DNA of 64,000 nucleotides from contig NZ_LBMN02000001.1 in NCBI RefSeq assembly GCF_001042485.2, positions 62,001 to 126,000 of the forward strand, in the 5' to 3' direction. Within the stretch, counting starts at the first letter, position 1, and each line of letters opens with the position of its first letter. The stretch is from Bacillus paralicheniformis (lineage in GTDB: Bacteria; Bacillota; Bacilli; Bacillales; Bacillaceae). Shown one piece after another: positions 63,706 through 64,000 of the stretch. The position numbers and the translations under genes were made by a program. The notes beneath the pieces were generated by a model. It searched no databases. It was not told the DNA's origin and was given only the letters and a program-made list of their open reading frames with translations.

Positions 63706-63766
63706 CAGCAAAAAGGTGGTCTCAGAAGGGTTTTCATATACCACAACAATGAGAGGATGAAAGCAT

Positions 63767-64000
63767 ATGAAAAAATTAATTTGTGTATTGTTGGCATATG
63801 TAACGATGCTGTCGCTCATGTTAACCGGGCCTGCCGCTTCTGAAGTTTCAGCAGCCAGTGACGCAACAGTTCGTCTATCTGCAGAAAAACAAGTGATTCG
63901 CGGTTTTGGAGGGATGAATCACCCGGCTTGGATCGGGGATCTTACAGCAGCTCAAAGAGAAACCGCCTTTGGCAATGGACAGAATCAGTTAGGCTTTTCA
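63767..64000 (+). CDS. xynC: Glucuronoxylanase XynC, N-terminal part (cut by window end)
   Basis: 78 codons, open to the window end. Signal peptide (LICVLLAYVTMLSLMLTGPA, cleaved near VSAAS), then the GH30 start EKQVIRGFGGMNHPAWIGDL and ETAFGNGQNQLGFS. Matches B. subtilis XynC, which cuts methylglucuronoxylan next to the glucuronate branch. It follows xynD by 61 bp, so one operon for arabinoxylan use; GAGAGG-like ribosome site. Confidence 0.93.
   Translation, partial: MKKLICVLLAYVTMLSLMLTGPAASEVSAASDATVRLSAEKQVIRGFGGMNHPAWIGDLTAAQRETAFGNGQNQLGFS

Overview
The window comes from a Bacillus of the B. licheniformis group (B. licheniformis / B. paralicheniformis). The evidence is the low-GC Firmicute gene style, the gene order yvbJ-yvbI-yvbG-yvbF-opuCABCD-RghR-like regulators-secG-est-rnr-smpB-ssrA, a tmRNA whose encoded tag reads GKSNQNLALAA, and a xynD/xynC hemicellulase pair at the right end. 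Species identity is inference from remembered relatives, not from a search.

Layout. 1-13316 is core chromosome: end of yvbJ, two membrane proteins, the GbsR-type regulator yvbF with the OpuC compatible-solute ABC importer, a cluster of four small regulators (two RghR-like, one XRE, one AbrB-like) sharing a recurring operator-like motif, then secG, carboxylesterase, RNase R, SmpB and tmRNA. 13299-57302 is a roughly 44 kb siphovirus-type prophage integrated in the 3' end of ssrA and bounded by an 18-bp direct repeat. It runs: integrase and LexA-like repressor (minus); Cro-like and antirepressor genes; early genes; replication (Gam-like, AAA ATPase, DUF669, primase-helicase, iteron-like repeats); ERCC4 nuclease, metallopeptidase, YopX, ArpU; a cotD-like spore-coat gene; HNH, terminase, portal, ClpP-like protease, HK97 capsid; connectors, tail tube, frameshifted chaperones, tape measure, tail lysin, tailspike, baseplate; holins and amidase; then an accessory region. 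57303-64000 is chromosome again: the displaced ssrA terminator, a broken endolysin end, a second LXG toxin locus with immunity-like genes, small membrane proteins, a frameshifted xynD and the start of xynC.

The most notable pattern is at the right end. The 3' end of an endolysin (peptidoglycan-binding repeat) occurs three times, once intact and twice as remnants, and each copy is followed by a hairpin or terminator and then a minus-strand immunity-plus-toxin pair: an LXG toxin with a type-50-like C-terminus, a secreted two-cysteine peptide precursor with a 58-aa membrane protein, and an LXG toxin with an ADP-ribosyltransferase-like C-terminus. This looks like a cassette-capture site anchored on the endolysin gene, and one cassette already lies outside the prophage. 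Other accessory genes of interest are a GHKL-ATPase/STAS-like pair (53532-54739), a LexA DNA-binding-domain-only protein behind a LexA-like box (56079-56375), a 47-aa cationic peptide with a near-perfect promoter (52746-52943) and a phage-borne cotD with a SigK-like promoter.

The prophage also alters its host gene: the encoded CCA of tmRNA and the native terminator now lie 44 kb away beyond attR.
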